This document shows, in pieces, positions 1 to 9,287 of a DNA stretch of 64,000 nucleotides (positions are counted from its first letter, which is position 1; the number at the start of each line of letters is the position of its first letter). The position numbers and the translations under genes are program-made. Source of the DNA: AP-15 sp963772295 (GTDB lineage Bacteria; Pseudomonadota; Alphaproteobacteria; ATCC43930; CGMCC-115725); contig CAVYWO010000016.1 in NCBI GenBank assembly GCA_963772295.1, positions 225,436 through 289,435 of the forward strand, read 5' to 3'. The notes beneath the pieces were generated by a model. That model had not been told where the DNA came from and made no database searches. It saw nothing but the letters and a program-made list of their open reading frames with translations.

Positions 1-3000
1 GGAAACTTCCGCCCGATCCGGAGCGCTCGGGTTCCGCCGGAGAAGCAAGTCGCCCATCAGCCGATGGACTTCGGGCTCCCAATGGACGTCGCCCGTGCGC
101 TCGAAGTGCACGACCGCGGCCTCGAGCGCCGTCAGGGCTTCATCGGTATTCCCTTGTTTTTCGAGGCATTCCGCAAATAGAACATGCGTCAAACCCAGCC
201 ACGCCAGGATCCCCATCCTTCGCAGCTCGGCCAGAGCGTTCCGGAAAGCTTCGATGCGATCGTCTCCGCACTGCCCCGTCACCCAAGCGTCATGCCAGAT
301 TTCATACATCGAACACATCGCGCAGTCATACGCGAACCCCTGCTCCCGTGCGACCGCCAGATGTGCTTTGGTCCGCGCGGCGATCACCTCAGGCTCCCTC
401 CGCACGATCCTGAGCCAAGCCTCCCACCGCAAAGCAAAGCACAGGCTGAACGGATGAGCCGCCGTCTGGGCCATCGAGAGGGCGGCGAGCCCGCGCTCGG
501 ACGCGCGCTCGGGATAGCCGAGATACCACAAGGCCAGCGACTCAAGACCCAGGGACAGCATGGCCGGGTCTGCCATGTAAATCTTTGGCCCGCGGTGGCG
601 CTCCGGGTCGTACAGGACCCGCACCCGAGCGGCGTGAGAGACCGCAGTCGCGTATCCTCCGGAGCGGTAGCAAGTGAAGCAAGCGACGTATTCGGCCAGC
701 AAACGGAAGTCAGCGCTCCCGAGCTTTGCTGCGAGGTTGAAAAGCTGCGGGGAAAGCTCTGACGCGGTCTCCAGATCTGGTTGAACCACATGATAGTTCC
801 ACAACCCCACGAGGCTATGAAAGAGCTCGGGGGTCTCGCCGGCGCCCGCACACAACTCCTTGGCACGGGTGTAGGCCGCCTGCGCCTCGACAGATGCATA
901 CCCTTGTGTGGCAATAAGGGGGGCGCCGAGCGCGAGGCGGAAGTCGATCTCCCACGAGATCCGCTCGGACGGTTCCGGCAGCGAGTTGATCAGCTCGAGG
1001 CCCCTGGTCAAATGGGCGATCGCATCGGCGCTGGCCGAGGCGGCCATCGCCCGCTCGGCGGCGCGGCGATAATAAGCGATGGCGGGAGCCGGAAGCCCGG
1101 CGGCGGCGTAGTGGTGTGCGACCAGTTCCGGCTGGGTCTCGGCCACTTCCGGGAAATGGCCTTCGAGCGCCCGGGCGATGCGGGCGTGGAGCTGGCGCCG
1201 GCGCTCGCGCAATAGGCTCGCATAGGCCGCCTCCTGCACCAGCGCATGCTTGAAGGTGTAGACCGCCTGCGGGGGTTCGCCGCGGCCGAACACCAGCTCC
1301 GCGCGGACGAGTTGGTTCAGAGCCTCCTTCAGCCGGTCGTCGGGCTGCTGGGCCACCGCGCTGAGCAACGGATAGGAGAACTCGCGGCCGATGGCGGCGC
1401 CGATCTGGGCGACCTCGCGCACCGGCGCCAGCCGGTCGAGCCGGGCCGTCAGCGAGTCGTGCAGGGTGGTCGGGATCGCCAGCGGCGGCAGCGCGCCGTC
1501 GAGCGCGTAATGCCCGTCCTCCTCGCGCAGCAGGCCGCTTTCGATGATGGTCTTGGTCAGCTCCTCGAGGAACAATGGCACGCCGTCGGTGCGGGCGAGG
1601 ATCTGCTCGAGGATCGCGGCCGGCAGCGCCTTGCCGCCGGCCGACCGCTCGACCAGGGTCGCGCCCTCGCGGCGGCCGAGACGGGTGAGCGGCAGTGTGG
1701 TGACATATGCCTCGGCGGGCCAGGGCGGGGTGAACTCCGGCCGCGCCGTGATGAGGAGCAGCAATGGCAGCGTTGATGCCCGCGCGACGGTCAGGGTCAA
1801 CAGCTCGAGCGAGGTCGGGTCGATCCAATGCGCGTCCTCGAACAGCATCAGCACCGGCCGCCGCGCCGCCAGCCGCGTCAATTGCGCCAGCAGCGCCTCG
1901 AGCGTCTTCTCCTTGCGCCGCTGCGGGGTCAGGTCCGGGAGACGGTACTTGTCGCCGGTCTGGATCGACATCCGCTCGGCGATGAACCCGATCTCCTCGG
2001 CGCCGGCGTTCGACCGGGCGAGCAAGGCTTCGAGCTTGGCCAGCCGCGCTTCCGGCATGTCCTCGCGACTGAAGCCCGCGACGTGCTCGAGCTGGGTGAT
2101 GAAGGGGTAGAGCGCGCTCGCCTGATGGTGCGGCGAGCAGAAATAGCGTAGCCTCGTATGCGGCTCGCCCACTGGCTGCTCCAGCATCGCCTGCGCCAGA
2201 CGCGATTTGCCGATACCGGGTTCGCCGATCAGCACCACCACCCGGCCCTCGCCGGCCTTGGCCTGCTGCCAGCGGCGCTGCAATAGCGCCAGTTCTTCGT
2301 CGCGGCCGACGAGCGCGGTCAGCTCTCCCCCGTGCAGCGCCTCGAAGCGGCTCTCGGCTGCGCTCCCGCGCACCACCCGTGCGGCCATCACCGGTGCGTC
2401 CAAGCCCTTGAGCTCGACGGCACCCAAATCCGCGTACTCGAACAGACCGCCGGTCAGCCGCCGCGTGCTCGGCGCGATCACCACGGTCCCCGGCTCGGCC
2501 AGCGCCTGCAGTCGCGCCGCGAGGTTGGGCGTCTCGCCGACCACCGCCTGTTCCTGCGAGGCTCCCTGGCCGATCAGGTCGCCGACGACCGCCAGCCCGG
2601 TGGCGATCCCGACCCGCACCTGCAATGGCGCCGCCGCCACGGTGTCGAGCCCGGCCACCTTCTCGACCAGCTTCAGTGCCGCGCGCACCGCGCGCTCGGC
2701 GTCGTGCTCGTCGGCCCGCGGATAGCCGAAATAGGCCAGCACCCCGTCGCCCATGTATTTGGCGACAAATCCGCCGCCGCGGCCGATCACCTTGGCAACG
2801 CAGCGGTGATAGGGGCCGATCACCTCACGCATGTCCTCCGGGTCGAGCCGCGCCGACAGCGCCGTCGAGCCGACCAGATCGCAGAACATCATCGTCAGCT
2901 GCCGGCGCTCGGCATCGGGCTGCACCGGCGCGGGTACGGGAGCCGGCACCGATGCTGGCGCTAGTGCTGGCGTCGCGGTCACGACGGCGGGTGGCGCTGC

Positions 3001-3186
3001 GGCGCCTATCGCGGCGATGGCGGAAAGGAGCTTTCGGCGATGGCCGACCGCGGTCACACCGATAGCGATCAGGTCCTCAGCCGTCAGGTCCGGCAGGACA
3101 ACTCCGTCGACTTCGTTGGCCCGGAAGGCCGGCTCGTATTGTTCAAGACCGAGCTGTTGAAGCCAACTCGCCACATCGATCGCCAT
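1..3186 (-). CDS. Class III adenylate/guanylate cyclase - AAA ATPase - TPR regulator (3' end outside window)
   Basis: The frame is open from an ATG at 3186 to the left edge (1062 residues, no stop), so the C-terminus is missing. Domains in order: SAM-like N-terminus (begins MAIDVASWLQQLGLEQYEPA), class III nucleotide cyclase domain at about residues 90-250 (CDLVGST metal-binding segment, KYMGDG, ETPNLAARLQ), AAA ATPase with Walker A GEPGIGKSRL near residue 320 and Walker B MLFEDAHW, then a helical TPR-type C-terminal half. This architecture is typical of bacterial signalling cyclases, which probably couple ligand or partner sensing to cAMP production; the substrate is not proven. Two paralogues lie at 28796 and 36041. 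No frame break was seen in the lines I translated across the span. Confidence 0.9.
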   Translation of the reverse strand, partial: MAIDVASWLQQLGLEQYEPAFRANEVDGVVLPDLTAEDLIAIGVTAVGHRRKLLSAIAAIGAAAPPAVVTATPALAPASVPAPVPAPVQPDAERRQLTMMFCDLVGSTALSARLDPEDMREVIGPYHRCVAKVIGRGGGFVAKYMGDGVLAYFGYPRADEHDAERAVRAALKLVEKVAGLDTVAAAPLQVRVGIATGLAVVGDLIGQGASQEQAVVGETPNLAARLQALAEPGTVVIAPSTRRLTGGLFEYADLGAVELKGLDAPVMAARVVRGSAAESRFEALHGGELTALVGRDEELALLQRRWQQAKAGEGRVVVLIGEPGIGKSRLAQAMLEQPVGEPHTRLRYFCSPHHQASALYPFITQLEHVAGFSREDMPEARLAKLEALLARSNAGAEEIGFIAERMSIQTGDKYRLPDLTPQRRKEKTLEALLAQLTRLAARRPVLMLFEDAHWIDPTSLELLTLTVARASTLPLLLLITARPEFTPPWPAEAYVTTLPLTRLGRREGATLVERSAGGKALPAAILEQILARTDGVPLFLEELTKTIIESGLLREEDGHYALDGALPPLAIPTTLHDSLTARLDRLAPVREVAQIGAAIGREFSYPLLSAVAQQPDDRLKEALNQLVRAELVFGRGEPPQAVYTFKHALVQEAAYASLLRERRRQLHARIARALEGHFPEVAETQPELVAHHYAAAGLPAPAIAYYRRAAERAMAASASADAIAHLTRGLELINSLPEPSERISWEIDFRLALGAPLIATQGYASVEAQAAYTRAKELCAGAGETPELFHSLVGLWNYHVVQPDLETASELSPQLFNLAAKLGSADFRLLAEYVACFTCYRSGGYATAVSHAARVRVLYDPERHRGPKIYMADPAMLSLGLESLALWYLGYPERASERGLAALSMAQTAAHPFSLCFALRWEAWLRIVRREPEVIAARTKAHLAVAREQGFAYDCAMCSMYEIWHDAWVTGQCGDDRIEAFRNALAELRRMGILAWLGLTHVLFAECLEKQGNTDEALTALEAAVVHFERTGDVHWEPEVHRLMGDLLLRRNPSAPDRAEVS

Positions 3187-3462
3187 GACGGGAGCCCTCA
3201 TGCGGGAAACCCACCGTCTGCCGATTGAAGCGTGAGAGCAACAGGGCCTTTCAACTTGCCTCGAATCGCCGCGAAGAACCCAAGGCTGCGCTGGTCGACG
3301 TGCTTAAACTGAAATCGAAGTTGAAGTTCCTGGCACGAATGCACGCTGGCACGAATGCACGCCATATGATGTGATCCTTGCACTCGCCACCGATGTGTGA
3401 AGGTCCGCTCTCAGCGAGAGGCGTCAAGCGGCGACACAGAAGTAGGAATGACGCCTCTCCAC
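3187..3462. other. Upstream region of the cyclase gene and 5' exon flank of the intron
   Basis: About 275 bases separate the cyclase start (minus strand) from the group II intron 5' end (plus strand). I see no convincing gene. The region should hold the cyclase promoter and whatever target sequence the intron entered. Confidence 0.4.
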
Positions 3463-3957
3463 GTGCGCCGTGACAAGGCGGCGCTTTTCCAGCGGGTGCA
3501 AGCCCCGCCCGGCGACCGCTCCAGCCGGAAGCAGCCGGAGCAGGCATGGAGGAGACGAAATGTCTGAAGCCTTCGGATAACGGTCACGGTTTTGGTGACC
3601 GCGCGAGTGTGCAGGCCGCAACGTGAGTAAACGCCGAGCAATCCTCGAAAAGGTCGATGTGCAGGCCGACCCGATAGTGGTTTCGGGGAAGGCTGATACG
3701 GATGGGCGAGTTTGAGCGAGGAGTAGGCCCATCTGCTGCACCGGGGTAGTGGCGGCAGCATGTACACAAGGAAAGCGTGCGCAACACGGGAAGCCCCAAT
3801 GCGTGATCAGGGATGATCAACCGGACGCCCGCGAGGGACAGGCCGGGCGCAATGGGGTGGCGGAGAGGCCCGTAGTACCGGTGAAGCCGGGTAATGCCGG
3901 TGGAGGGAAGGGGCCTTGGTTCAAGACAGACGCAGGAAGTAGTGAGGGACCTGGAGA

Positions 3958-5289
3958 TTGGGCAACCTATCAACTCCGAAGAGTGTTCAGAAGCTGCAGA
4001 GGGCGTCACACGCGAAAGCGAAGGCAGAAGCCGGCTATCGCTTCTATGCCCTGTACGACAAGATCAGCCGCGACGACATTCTGGCGCATGCCTATGCCCA
4101 GTGCCGCGCCAACAAGGGGGCGCCGGGAATAGACGGTCAGGACTTTGCGGACATCGAGGCCTATGGGGTCGAACGGTGGCTGGCTGAACTGGCGCTTGCG
4201 CTCAGGCAGGAGAGCTACCGGCCGGAGCCAATCAGACGAGTGTTTATACCGAAGGCCAACGGCAAACTCAGGCCGCTGGGCATCTCGACGGTGCGGGATC
4301 GGGTCTGCATGACCGCAGCGATGCTGGTGCTGGAGCCGATCTTCGAAGCCGATCTTCCGCCGGAAATCTACGCCTATCGCGCTGGGCGCAACGCCCAGCA
4401 GGCAGTCGTCGAGGTGGAGGAGCGGCTGTTCCGTGGCCACCCGGAAGTCGTCGACGCCGACCTCGCGGACTACTTCGGGAGCATTCCGCATACCGACCTC
4501 CTAAAGTCGGTGGCGCGCCGGATCGTTGACCGGCGCGTGCTGCATCTGATCAAGATGTGGCTGGACTGCCCCGTGGAAGAAACCGACCAACGGGGCCGGA
4601 CAACACGCACGACCGAGGCGCGAGACCACCGGCGCGGCATTCCGCAGGGCTCGCCCCTCTCACCACTACTGGCGAACCTCTACATGCGCCGGTTCGTGTT
4701 GGGCTGGAAGAAGTTCGGCCTTGAGCGAAGCCTCGGCACTCGCCTCGTCACCTATGCGGACGACCTTGTGATCCTGTGCCGAAGGGGCAGCGCGGAGACT
4801 GCGCTGCATCACCTGCGCGCGATCATGGGCAAGCTGAAGCTGACAGTGAACGAGGAGAAGACACGGATCTGCAAGGTTCCGGACGGGGAGTTTGACTTCC
4901 TGGGTTATACGTTCGGGCGGATGTATTCTCCGAGAACCGGCCAGGCTCGCCTGGGACAGCGGCCATCGAAGAAGAGCATCAAGCGTGTGGTCGACAAGGT
5001 CCATGCGCTGACCGTCCGAGCACATACCTGGCAAGAAACCACAGAGCTGGTGGGTAAGTTGAACCGCACCCTTCGCGGATGGGCGAACTACTTCTCGGTA
5101 GGCACCGTCAATCCGGCGTATCGGGCGCTCGACAACTACACGGCTGTGCGGTTGCGTCGGTGGTTGCGCTTCAAGCACAAGACCAGACGATGTAAGGGCG
5201 GCAGCTATCCCCTCTCGCACCTCTACGAGACCCTCGGGCTCGTGCGTCTGACCCGGCTTGGGCACGACGTGCCGTGGACGAAGGCGTGA
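3958..5289 (+). CDS. ltrA: Group II intron reverse transcriptase/maturase
   Basis: 443 residues, beginning at a TTG (3958) preceded by a purine-rich GGGACCTGGAG; no ATG occurs in frame until deep inside the RT domain, so the TTG is the best start. Reverse transcriptase blocks run from about residue 50 (NKGAPGIDG) through RRGIPQGSPLSPLLANLYM to the catalytic TYADDLVILC near residue 265. A maturase (GIIM) domain follows with the characteristic RGWANYF near residue 380. There is no C-terminal HNH endonuclease, so it should belong to an endonuclease-minus class. It assists intron splicing and retrohoming through target-primed reverse transcription. It looks intact. Confidence 0.95.
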   Translation: MGNLSTPKSVQKLQRASHAKAKAEAGYRFYALYDKISRDDILAHAYAQCRANKGAPGIDGQDFADIEAYGVERWLAELALALRQESYRPEPIRRVFIPKANGKLRPLGISTVRDRVCMTAAMLVLEPIFEADLPPEIYAYRAGRNAQQAVVEVEERLFRGHPEVVDADLADYFGSIPHTDLLKSVARRIVDRRVLHLIKMWLDCPVEETDQRGRTTRTTEARDHRRGIPQGSPLSPLLANLYMRRFVLGWKKFGLERSLGTRLVTYADDLVILCRRGSAETALHHLRAIMGKLKLTVNEEKTRICKVPDGEFDFLGYTFGRMYSPRTGQARLGQRPSKKSIKRVVDKVHALTVRAHTWQETTELVGKLNRTLRGWANYFSVGTVNPAYRALDNYTAVRLRRWLRFKHKTRRCKGGSYPLSHLYETLGLVRLTRLGHDVPWTKA

Positions 5290-5301
5290 GGTCTTGTCCG
5301 A

Positions 5302-5335
5302 GAGCCGGATGCAGGGAAATCCGCATGTCCGGTTC
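5302..5335 (+). ncRNA. Group II intron domain V hairpin
   Basis: A 34-nt hairpin beginning GAGCCGGATGC and ending GCATGTCCGGTTC with a short purine bulge and a GAAA-containing loop. Length and base pattern fit the catalytic domain V of group II introns, and it lies 13 bases past the RT stop codon as expected. Confidence 0.85.
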
Positions 5336-5571
5336 GATGAGCGGGATGTGGAAACGGAGCTATGGTCGAGCCACTAAGGCACCGCCAAACGAAAGAGGCG
5401 GCAACACGCATGCCTGACCTAAGGCCACCGCGCCACATTCCGACTCTACCCATTGCGGACTCTGTCGCGTGTTGCGAGCCGCCGCTTCAGCCATGGTCGG
5501 GGTTACCTCTCGACTGTGGTTAGAGGTGGCACGATGGACATGCATCTCATCGTGCTGCCCAGAGCCAGGGC

Positions 5572-5781
5572 GTGATCGAGCGATGGAAGGGTCGGCCCGG
5601 CCGATATCTGTACCCTGGCGACGGCTGGCGCTATTGGCCGATGACCGCCAAGCTCGCGCCAAAGCTGGAGTTCAAGCGCCACATCAACCGCCACACGATC
5701 GAAGAGGCGCAGAAGCTGCGGGCCGCGGGCACCATCAGAAGCCGCCGGCCTCGCGCGCGCGTTTTACAGTCGGCCAAATAA
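5572..5781 (+). CDS. Small hypothetical protein, doubtful
   Basis: A 69-residue frame starting with GTG. Its composition (aromatic-rich RYLYPGDGWRYWPM, then a charged helix) is more protein-like than the surrounding frames, but I recognise no family and no clear ribosome binding site. It may be a fragment of a phage gene. Between 5782 and 6126 I see no gene. Confidence 0.25.
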   Translation: MIERWKGRPGRYLYPGDGWRYWPMTAKLAPKLEFKRHINRHTIEEAQKLRAAGTIRSRRPRARVLQSAK

Positions 5782-6126
5782 GTCGGTCGGCGGCTGTCGC
5801 GGCGGCACTCGGCAATCAACGACCCGGGCTCGACCTAGGATGGCCGCGATCAGGCATCGTCGATGCGGAGGGAGGGGCGCGGTTTCGACCACGATCAAAC
5901 CTTTCTTCTCAGAGTGCTCTGCGCGCGGCCCCCGCGCGTCGCTGGAGAGCGGTCTCGGTCGCGGAGGCATTTGGTAGCCCCCGGTCGTTCCGGCGCTGTA
6001 CGGGCCGCCGGAGGGGATTTTGCCGACACCGCGCGTACAGGGTTCCCCCGGTTCGATCGAAGACCGCCGCCGGCAGGCCGCGCTGCGACCAGCGCCCACT
6101 GTTGGCTGGGCTGTAGGCGGTCCATC

Positions 6127-6654
6127 TCATGGCCGCCGATAGTGCGAATTCATAGGCGCTTGCAGCCCGCGCAGTCCGCTCGGATTGCGCTGATCGGCGT
6201 TGCGGGTCGGCGCGAGCGCCGCGCTCATACGAGCCTCGAAGGCCTGGCCGGGCAGGTTCTCGCCGGGGGCGCCGGCGTTGGCGTCGCGATTGATAGGCGA
6301 CTGCAGCCGGATCTGATCGGGGTCCTCGTCGCCATTGCCGGGCGCGTGCCGGATTTCGAGCGTGCCGTCGCCCGCTTTCGTCACCTGCAACGGATTGCCG
6401 TCCGCGTCCTCGGCGGCCCAGCTGCCGTCCTGGCCGCTCTGCGCAAGCCGACAAATCAATTCGCCCGGCTCGGGATCCTGATCGCCGGGCCGCATCGGCC
6501 GCGATATGCGCTGGTCCCCGCGCACTGCCGGGCGCCGCGGTGCGGCGTCCTCTGGCAATCGAAAACGGTGTTCTGGTTCGGGCGCCGCGACCGCGGCCAG
6601 CGCCTTCACACGTGCACATCGGGTCCGCTGTAGGCCATTGTCCCGCCCTCCCAA
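6127..6654 (-). CDS. Hypothetical protein, phage/plasmid-like small operon
   Basis: 175 residues if begun at 6654, or shorter from an internal Met (MRPGDQDPEPG). The C-terminal two thirds are acidic, Asp/Pro/Gln-rich and low in hydrophobic residues, suggesting a soluble, partly disordered protein. No family recognised. The start lies 15 bases after the stop of the 101-residue gene upstream, so the two are probably co-transcribed. Confidence 0.4.
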   Translation of the reverse strand: MGGRDNGLQRTRCARVKALAAVAAPEPEHRFRLPEDAAPRRPAVRGDQRISRPMRPGDQDPEPGELICRLAQSGQDGSWAAEDADGNPLQVTKAGDGTLEIRHAPGNGDEDPDQIRLQSPINRDANAGAPGENLPGQAFEARMSAALAPTRNADQRNPSGLRGLQAPMNSHYRRP

Positions 6655-6669
6655 GTATCGCGTGAAACC

Positions 6670-6975
6670 CTACGCCTGGCTGGCGTCCTGGTCGAGGCGG
6701 CCGGGTTGCGCGATCAGCTCGCGGACGGCGTCGCGCAAGGGGCGCTCCGGCACGAGGCGCCGCAAGTTCTGCTCGATCGCCCAGGCGCGCAGCTGGGGCC
6801 GGAGCGCGGCCAGGCCGGCGGCGACCCGTTCGATCTCTTCGATGAGATTGGCCGGGCCGCAATAGTCGGGCGCGGCCGTCGCGGCGCGCGCCAGCTCGAG
6901 CGCCTCGCGCATCGCCTCTTCGGCCCGAGCGATGCGCACTTTCGCGGAGTTGATCGTGATCGCCGGGCTCGGCAT
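6670..6975 (-). CDS. Small alpha-helical hypothetical protein
   Basis: 101 residues, ATG at 6975. The sequence is almost entirely amphipathic helix (ARAEEAMREALELARAAT, then IEEIERVAAGLAALRPQLRA), so a helical bundle or coiled-coil oligomer is likely. Function unknown. It follows a 43-residue frame by three bases and precedes the acidic protein at 6654, forming an apparent three-gene minus-strand operon. Confidence 0.5.
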   Translation of the reverse strand: MPSPAITINSAKVRIARAEEAMREALELARAATAAPDYCGPANLIEEIERVAAGLAALRPQLRAWAIEQNLRRLVPERPLRDAVRELIAQPGRLDQDASQA

Positions 6976-6978
6976 CGA

Positions 6979-7110
6979 TCACCACTCGGTATCTGGCGCC
7001 GCCGAGGCATCGTCCCGCGGCGCGGGCGCGCGGTCAAGGCGCCGCTGTCGCGGGCGGGCCGCCGGAGGCGCAGATTGAATTTCTCGAAGAGCTGCACGGT
7101 TACCGGACAT
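6979..7110 (-). CDS. 43-residue hypothetical protein, first frame of the small operon
   Basis: ATG at 7110, TGA at 6979-6981, three bases before the next start codon. The frame ends in an acidic tail (DDASAAPDTEW) after a Pro/Arg-rich middle. The tight spacing supports expression with the two genes below it, but the frame is short and no homologue is recognised. Confidence 0.3.
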   Translation of the reverse strand: MSGNRAALREIQSAPPAARPRQRRLDRAPAPRDDASAAPDTEW

Positions 7111-7442
7111 CCGGTAATTTCGCCGAGATTCGGATCAGCCATCAGCACGCGCACCCGCGGGAACGCTCCCCGCCGGCGCCGCGCCGGGCGCTCTCGTCCG
7201 ATCGGTTACCGCGGGACGGGACCGGCGGCGGCACCTCGAAAAAACCGGCAGCGGGCCGCGCCAGGGGCCGAGGACGCGCGGAAACCGATTTCCCGGTCCC
7301 GGTGCACCGGGCGGGGCGATCGGCCCCTCTCCGGGCTCCCGAGGCAGCCCGGCGGCGTTCCGAAAGTGGCCCGGCCCGCCCGCCAAGTAAATCCCAAGTC
7401 GGCAGGTCACTTTCGGGTGTAAAGAAAGCCCTCTCGCGAATG
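7111..7442. other. GC-rich stretch without a recognised gene
   Basis: About 330 bases between the small minus-strand operon and the 7517 gene. Several overlapping frames exist but none has protein-like composition. It probably holds the promoter of the small operon. Confidence 0.4.
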
Positions 7443-7470
7443 GAACAATTGTTCTGGAGTTTGAGAAACC
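7443..7470. promoter_or_regulatory. 28-bp motif with 12-bp perfect palindrome (copy 1)
   Basis: GAACAATTGTTC is a perfect palindrome followed by TGGAGTTTGAGAAACC. An almost identical motif occurs at 8968-8994, and both are preceded by CTCGCGAAT. An operator for a dimeric regulator, or the edge of a duplicated segment, would explain it. Function is inferred only. Confidence 0.4.
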
Positions 7471-7516
7471 GGCCAGGGGGCGAGCCTAGCCGGCGAGGAG
7501 TTGCCTTTGCGGGGGA

Positions 7517-8413
7517 TTATTCGTGGATCGGGGTGATGCCCTTGTCGGTGTTCGGCTTGATCTTCTTGTCTTTGACCCGCCGCTCGCTGCGGAATGCATT
7601 CCACGCATAGATGCAGCCATTGTAGAAATCATAGGGCTTGAGACCGACGAGGCCCCTTTCGACCTTGGCCTTGGCATTGGCTTCCTTGGTGTCTTTCAAC
7701 CACGCATCGAGAACGGTCGAGGGTGCGTCGTCCTCATATTCGATCCCGCCTCTGGCGACCTGATGCCAGAATTCCTGCGCGCCGGCCGCGCTCTTCGTCC
7801 ACGTCCCGTAGATTGCGGCGAGCACCGGGACGCGCTTCAGCTCCGGGGTCTTGATGCTGAACAGCTCGGGCAGCCAGTGTAGAAAGGCGTGATGGGCGGA
7901 CTGATTGAAGAGGCCGTATCGGCTATCGCCGTCGGGGACCGGCATGCCCACGATCCAGTGCTCATACCAAGCGACGCCCTCGATCCCGAGCTTGACGAGA
8001 TCCTTGGGGATATCGCGCAACGCTTCGACCAGCCCTTGGTAGGCGCCGGCAACATCGCCGGCGCTGCGTCCTGATTTGCGATCGTCGAACTGGCGGAACA
8101 GCAAGGCCAGATCATCGCGGCTGTCGACTGCATACTCGTCGAGATGCGCGTACAGACCCTCCGGGAAACTCCCGTCGAGCAGCTCGCACAGCATGTTCGC
8201 GCTATGCTGACCGTTCATTCGGTAGACTTCATTGCCGAGCCGCGCCTGCGCCCAATGGAAGGTGATCAAGAGGCCGGCGGTGGCTTTGTCGCGCAGCATC
8301 TTGAGCCGGGCCGGGCTGATCTCCCGCTCGGTCGGCGACGGTTCGAGATCGCGATACTGCAATGCCAATTCACGGGTGAGCGGTATTGCTTCGGATTTAA
8401 CAAGACGAAACAC
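7517..8413 (-). CDS. Hypothetical protein, phage/plasmid-associated, with a GQH motif
   Basis: 298 residues from a GTG at 8413 behind a purine-rich GGAGAAGGAAAG ribosome binding site. The segment YRMNGQHSANML near residue 65 resembles the DGQHR/ParB-like loop seen in several phage and plasmid proteins, but the rest is not recognised. The protein is soluble, without signal peptide or membrane segment, with a basic C-terminus. The next gene upstream (8480-8971) is on the same strand 66 bases away, so they may share a transcript. Confidence 0.6.
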   Translation of the reverse strand: MFRLVKSEAIPLTRELALQYRDLEPSPTEREISPARLKMLRDKATAGLLITFHWAQARLGNEVYRMNGQHSANMLCELLDGSFPEGLYAHLDEYAVDSRDDLALLFRQFDDRKSGRSAGDVAGAYQGLVEALRDIPKDLVKLGIEGVAWYEHWIVGMPVPDGDSRYGLFNQSAHHAFLHWLPELFSIKTPELKRVPVLAAIYGTWTKSAAGAQEFWHQVARGGIEYEDDAPSTVLDAWLKDTKEANAKAKVERGLVGLKPYDFYNGCIYAWNAFRSERRVKDKKIKPNTDKGITPIHE

Positions 8414-8479
8414 TTTCCTTCTCCAGGTGGATCAGGGAGGAAACAGCCGCCGGAAGGCTCGTCCAAAAAGCCAAGGCGG

Positions 8480-8971
8480 TTACTTGGACCACTCGTCGAG
8501 CAATCGCTTGATCTGGGCGCCGCAAGAACCGACGGTCCCAATCGAGACCGTGGCGGCATTGGTTTTGCCCTGGCGCAGAAGCTCGTCGACGATCGGCCCG
8601 AGTTTCTCGATCAGCTCCGCGGTGCTGACCAGTTTGTCTTGGCGAAAAATCCTGTAGTGCCAGCGCAGCCCGACTTGCTTGTGCTCGCACTTCGAACGAT
8701 AGGCGCCGCGCAGACGCATCTGCTCAAGGGTGGCCTTGGCTTCGGCTTGGCCAACCCCGAGCCCGGCCGCAATCGCATCGAGCGCATGCCATTCGCTGTC
8801 GGCAAAGCGGGCCATGATCCGGTCGCCTAGGATGCGCGACGGCTTGGCGGTGCGATCTGTCGCCTGCTGTTCGAGCAGTTCGAGCGCCTCGGCGAAGCGC
8901 TCGGCTTCGTCGTCGTTGCTGTCGGTCTGTTCCCAGACCGACAGCAAGGCCCCCTCGCGAATGTTTAGCAC
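8480..8971 (-). CDS. Hypothetical DNA-binding-like protein, N-terminus uncertain or truncated
   Basis: 163 residues from a GTG inside the palindrome at 8967-8980. The frame stays open upstream, but the sequence there is not protein-like. Residues about 50-100 (RILGDRIMARF, LDAIAAGLGVGQAEAKATLEQM) suggest a winged-helix or helix-turn-helix fold. Function unknown. The lack of a clear start, and the transposon edge just upstream, make truncation plausible. Confidence 0.45.
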   Translation of the reverse strand: MLNIREGALLSVWEQTDSNDDEAERFAEALELLEQQATDRTAKPSRILGDRIMARFADSEWHALDAIAAGLGVGQAEAKATLEQMRLRGAYRSKCEHKQVGLRWHYRIFRQDKLVSTAELIEKLGPIVDELLRQGKTNAATVSIGTVGSCGAQIKRLLDEWSK

Positions 8972-8994
8972 AATTGTGCTGGAGTTTAGAAACC
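8968..8994. promoter_or_regulatory. 27-bp motif with palindrome (copy 2)
   Basis: GCACAATTGTGC (within the 14-bp palindrome 8967-8980) followed by TGGAGTTTAGAAACC, matching the motif at 7443-7470 at nearly every base, including the upstream CTCGCGAAT. It overlaps the probable start of the 8480-8971 gene, consistent with an autoregulatory operator. Confidence 0.4.
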
Positions 8995-9287
8995 CTTGAT
9001 CATGCCGCCGGTCGAGGTGTGCACCCTTCCCGCCTCGCTGTCCCAGCGATTTGCCGTGGGCCTTCAGCCCACGGGCTTGTCCCGTGGGGCCGCCGAGGAT
9101 CGGCTGGTCGCCCTGCTGCGGTTCCTGGAACCGATCACGGGAGGGGCTGCGGTGCAGGTTTTCTGACGGACCTCGCTCGCCCGCAAAGGATGCCCGTCGC
9201 CCATCGTCGGCGAGGACCTCTACGCTTCGGCATTCCCCGGCAAAGGACTGCCGAAGTGACACAAGGACGGAATCCATCCGAGGGTCC
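8995..9287. other. Left flank of the three-gene transposon, no gene seen
   Basis: About 290 bases without convincing coding sequence. It should contain the transposon left end and promoter, but I could not identify terminal inverted repeats by eye. It includes a hairpin-prone stretch near 9057-9097 (GTGGGCCTTCAGCCCACGGG). Confidence 0.35.

Larger units (their letters stand above)
3463..5453 (+). mobile_element. Group II intron (ribozyme plus intron-encoded protein); 3' end approximate
   Basis: The element opens with the canonical 5' group II sequence GTGCGCC at 3463, followed by about 490 bases of GC-rich structured RNA (domains I-IV) leading into the reverse transcriptase gene. A 34-nt domain V hairpin with GAAA-type tip lies at 5302-5335, just after the RT stop. 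The 3' boundary is not certain: CTACCCAT ending at 5453 is one possible end, and domain VI is not clearly resolved. The intron sits in intergenic DNA, not in a recognisable gene. With an intact RT and domain V it may still be mobile. Confidence 0.8.
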
